Shown: positions 63,641-64,000 of the stretch, piece by piece
How the letters are laid out: every line of letters starts with the position of its first letter
Numbering within the stretch: position 1 is the stretch's first letter
Assembly: GCF_017352115.1 (NCBI RefSeq)
Contig: NZ_CP071448.1
Coordinates: forward strand, 4,389,001-4,453,000
Length of the DNA: 64,000 nucleotides
Direction: 5' to 3'
DNA from: Flavobacterium endoglycinae
Lineage (GTDB): Bacteria > Bacteroidota > Bacteroidia > Flavobacteriales > Flavobacteriaceae
Position numbers and translations under genes: made by a program
The notes under the pieces: generated by a model
Database searches by the model: none
Told to the model about the DNA's origin: nothing
What the model saw: only the letters and a program-made list of their open reading frames with translations

Positions 63641-64000
63641 GTTTGGTACAAGCATTCTGGATCTGCTAACTAAAATTGGAGTAAAAGTCAAGGTGTAATT
63701 TCTGCATCCATAACTTCTATAAAATTCATTATTAGTAGTAAAAAAATCTTAAAATTCCTTCTCTTTTGTGTGCGAATCTATCGTGATTCAGCAAAATTAA
63801 GAAAAAACTTCAACTAAATACAATTTCCTAATTTGGCAGAAGTGGCAGAAAACCTGAGAATAGAATTTAAGTGCCTTGTCCCGGGATAACTTTAGGGTAA
63901 TTTGGTTATAGCCAACGCAGTTATCCACATTCATAAAGAGGTGGTGTGTTAGGTTATCCATAGTCTGTTCAGGTATGTACTGCTGGAATATATGTTCTTC
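63641..64000. other. intergenic DNA at the right edge
   Basis: No gene seen. TTATCCACA (63920-63928) and TTATCCATA (63954-63962) resemble DnaA boxes, but two sites are not enough to suggest an origin. Confidence 0.35.

Noticed and set aside
63920..63962. Two DnaA-box-like sequences near the right edge
   Set aside because: Only two sites, no AT-rich unwinding region or dnaA/dnaN genes; chance occurrence is likely.
1..64000. CRISPR arrays, rRNA and complete tRNA genes
   Set aside because: Looked for direct repeats with spacers and tRNA cloverleaf patterns by eye; none found apart from the fragment at 18491.

Overview
The window looks like a chromosomal stretch of a Flavobacterium-like member of the Bacteroidota. 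The supporting signs are AT-rich DNA, a type IX secretion (T9SS) C-terminal sorting domain at 18822-21239, DUF3570/DUF4266 proteins, promoters of the Bacteroidota TTTG-N19-TAnnTTTG type (clearest at 15852-15882), and many stand-alone receiver proteins typical of soil and freshwater flavobacteria. The species call is inference.

Layout. 1-7.6 kb holds housekeeping and stress-type genes: a partial FAD/NAD(P)-binding protein, an SF2 helicase, a receiver protein, a DUF421 membrane protein, an NAD-dependent epimerase with an AraC regulator, and a nitroreductase. 8-10.8 kb is a tight minus-strand operon (thioredoxin, ApbE flavin transferase, DUF4266 lipoprotein, DUF3570 barrel), probably an envelope redox/flavinylation unit. 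11-15.9 kb is a first signalling block with a CheB/CheR/PAS/histidine-kinase fusion and three receivers, one lacking its phospho-acceptor Asp. 16-18.2 kb carries small enzymes. 18.4-34.3 kb is an accessory region: a tRNA 3'-end remnant, integration-site-like repeats, a T9SS-exported protein, an IS3-derived three-gene cassette, a frameshifted membrane gene, two adjacent tyrosine recombinases, a RloA/RloB (AbiL-type) defence operon whose third gene is cut off by an IS1-like element, an Rhs-core fragment, a second IS1-like element, and two secreted proteins of unknown role.

34.3-44.4 kb is a second signalling block on the minus strand: receiver, CHASE3 histidine kinase, receiver, a 2120-residue poly-HAMP hybrid kinase with eleven near-identical 92-residue repeats, and a receiver-histidine kinase. 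44.8-47.5 kb is a second copy of the IS3-derived cassette. 48-54.4 kb contains a secreted protein, a dead [2Fe-2S] subunit gene, a Gfo/Idh/MocA oxidoreductase, a two-domain LigD ligase-polymerase, and small DUF3606 and low-complexity proteins. 54.9-63 kb is a third signalling block with two PAS histidine kinases and three receivers. The right edge holds two decayed genes.

Altogether there are six histidine kinases and nine stand-alone receivers, none with a DNA-binding output, interleaved with stress-type genes (DUF421, LigD, DUF3606). My inference is one or more phosphorelays controlling a stress response. The best candidates for something undescribed are the duplicated IS3-derived cassette, which keeps a transposase paralogue lacking the catalytic domain plus an unknown 111-residue protein, and the interrupted third gene of the RloA/RloB operon.
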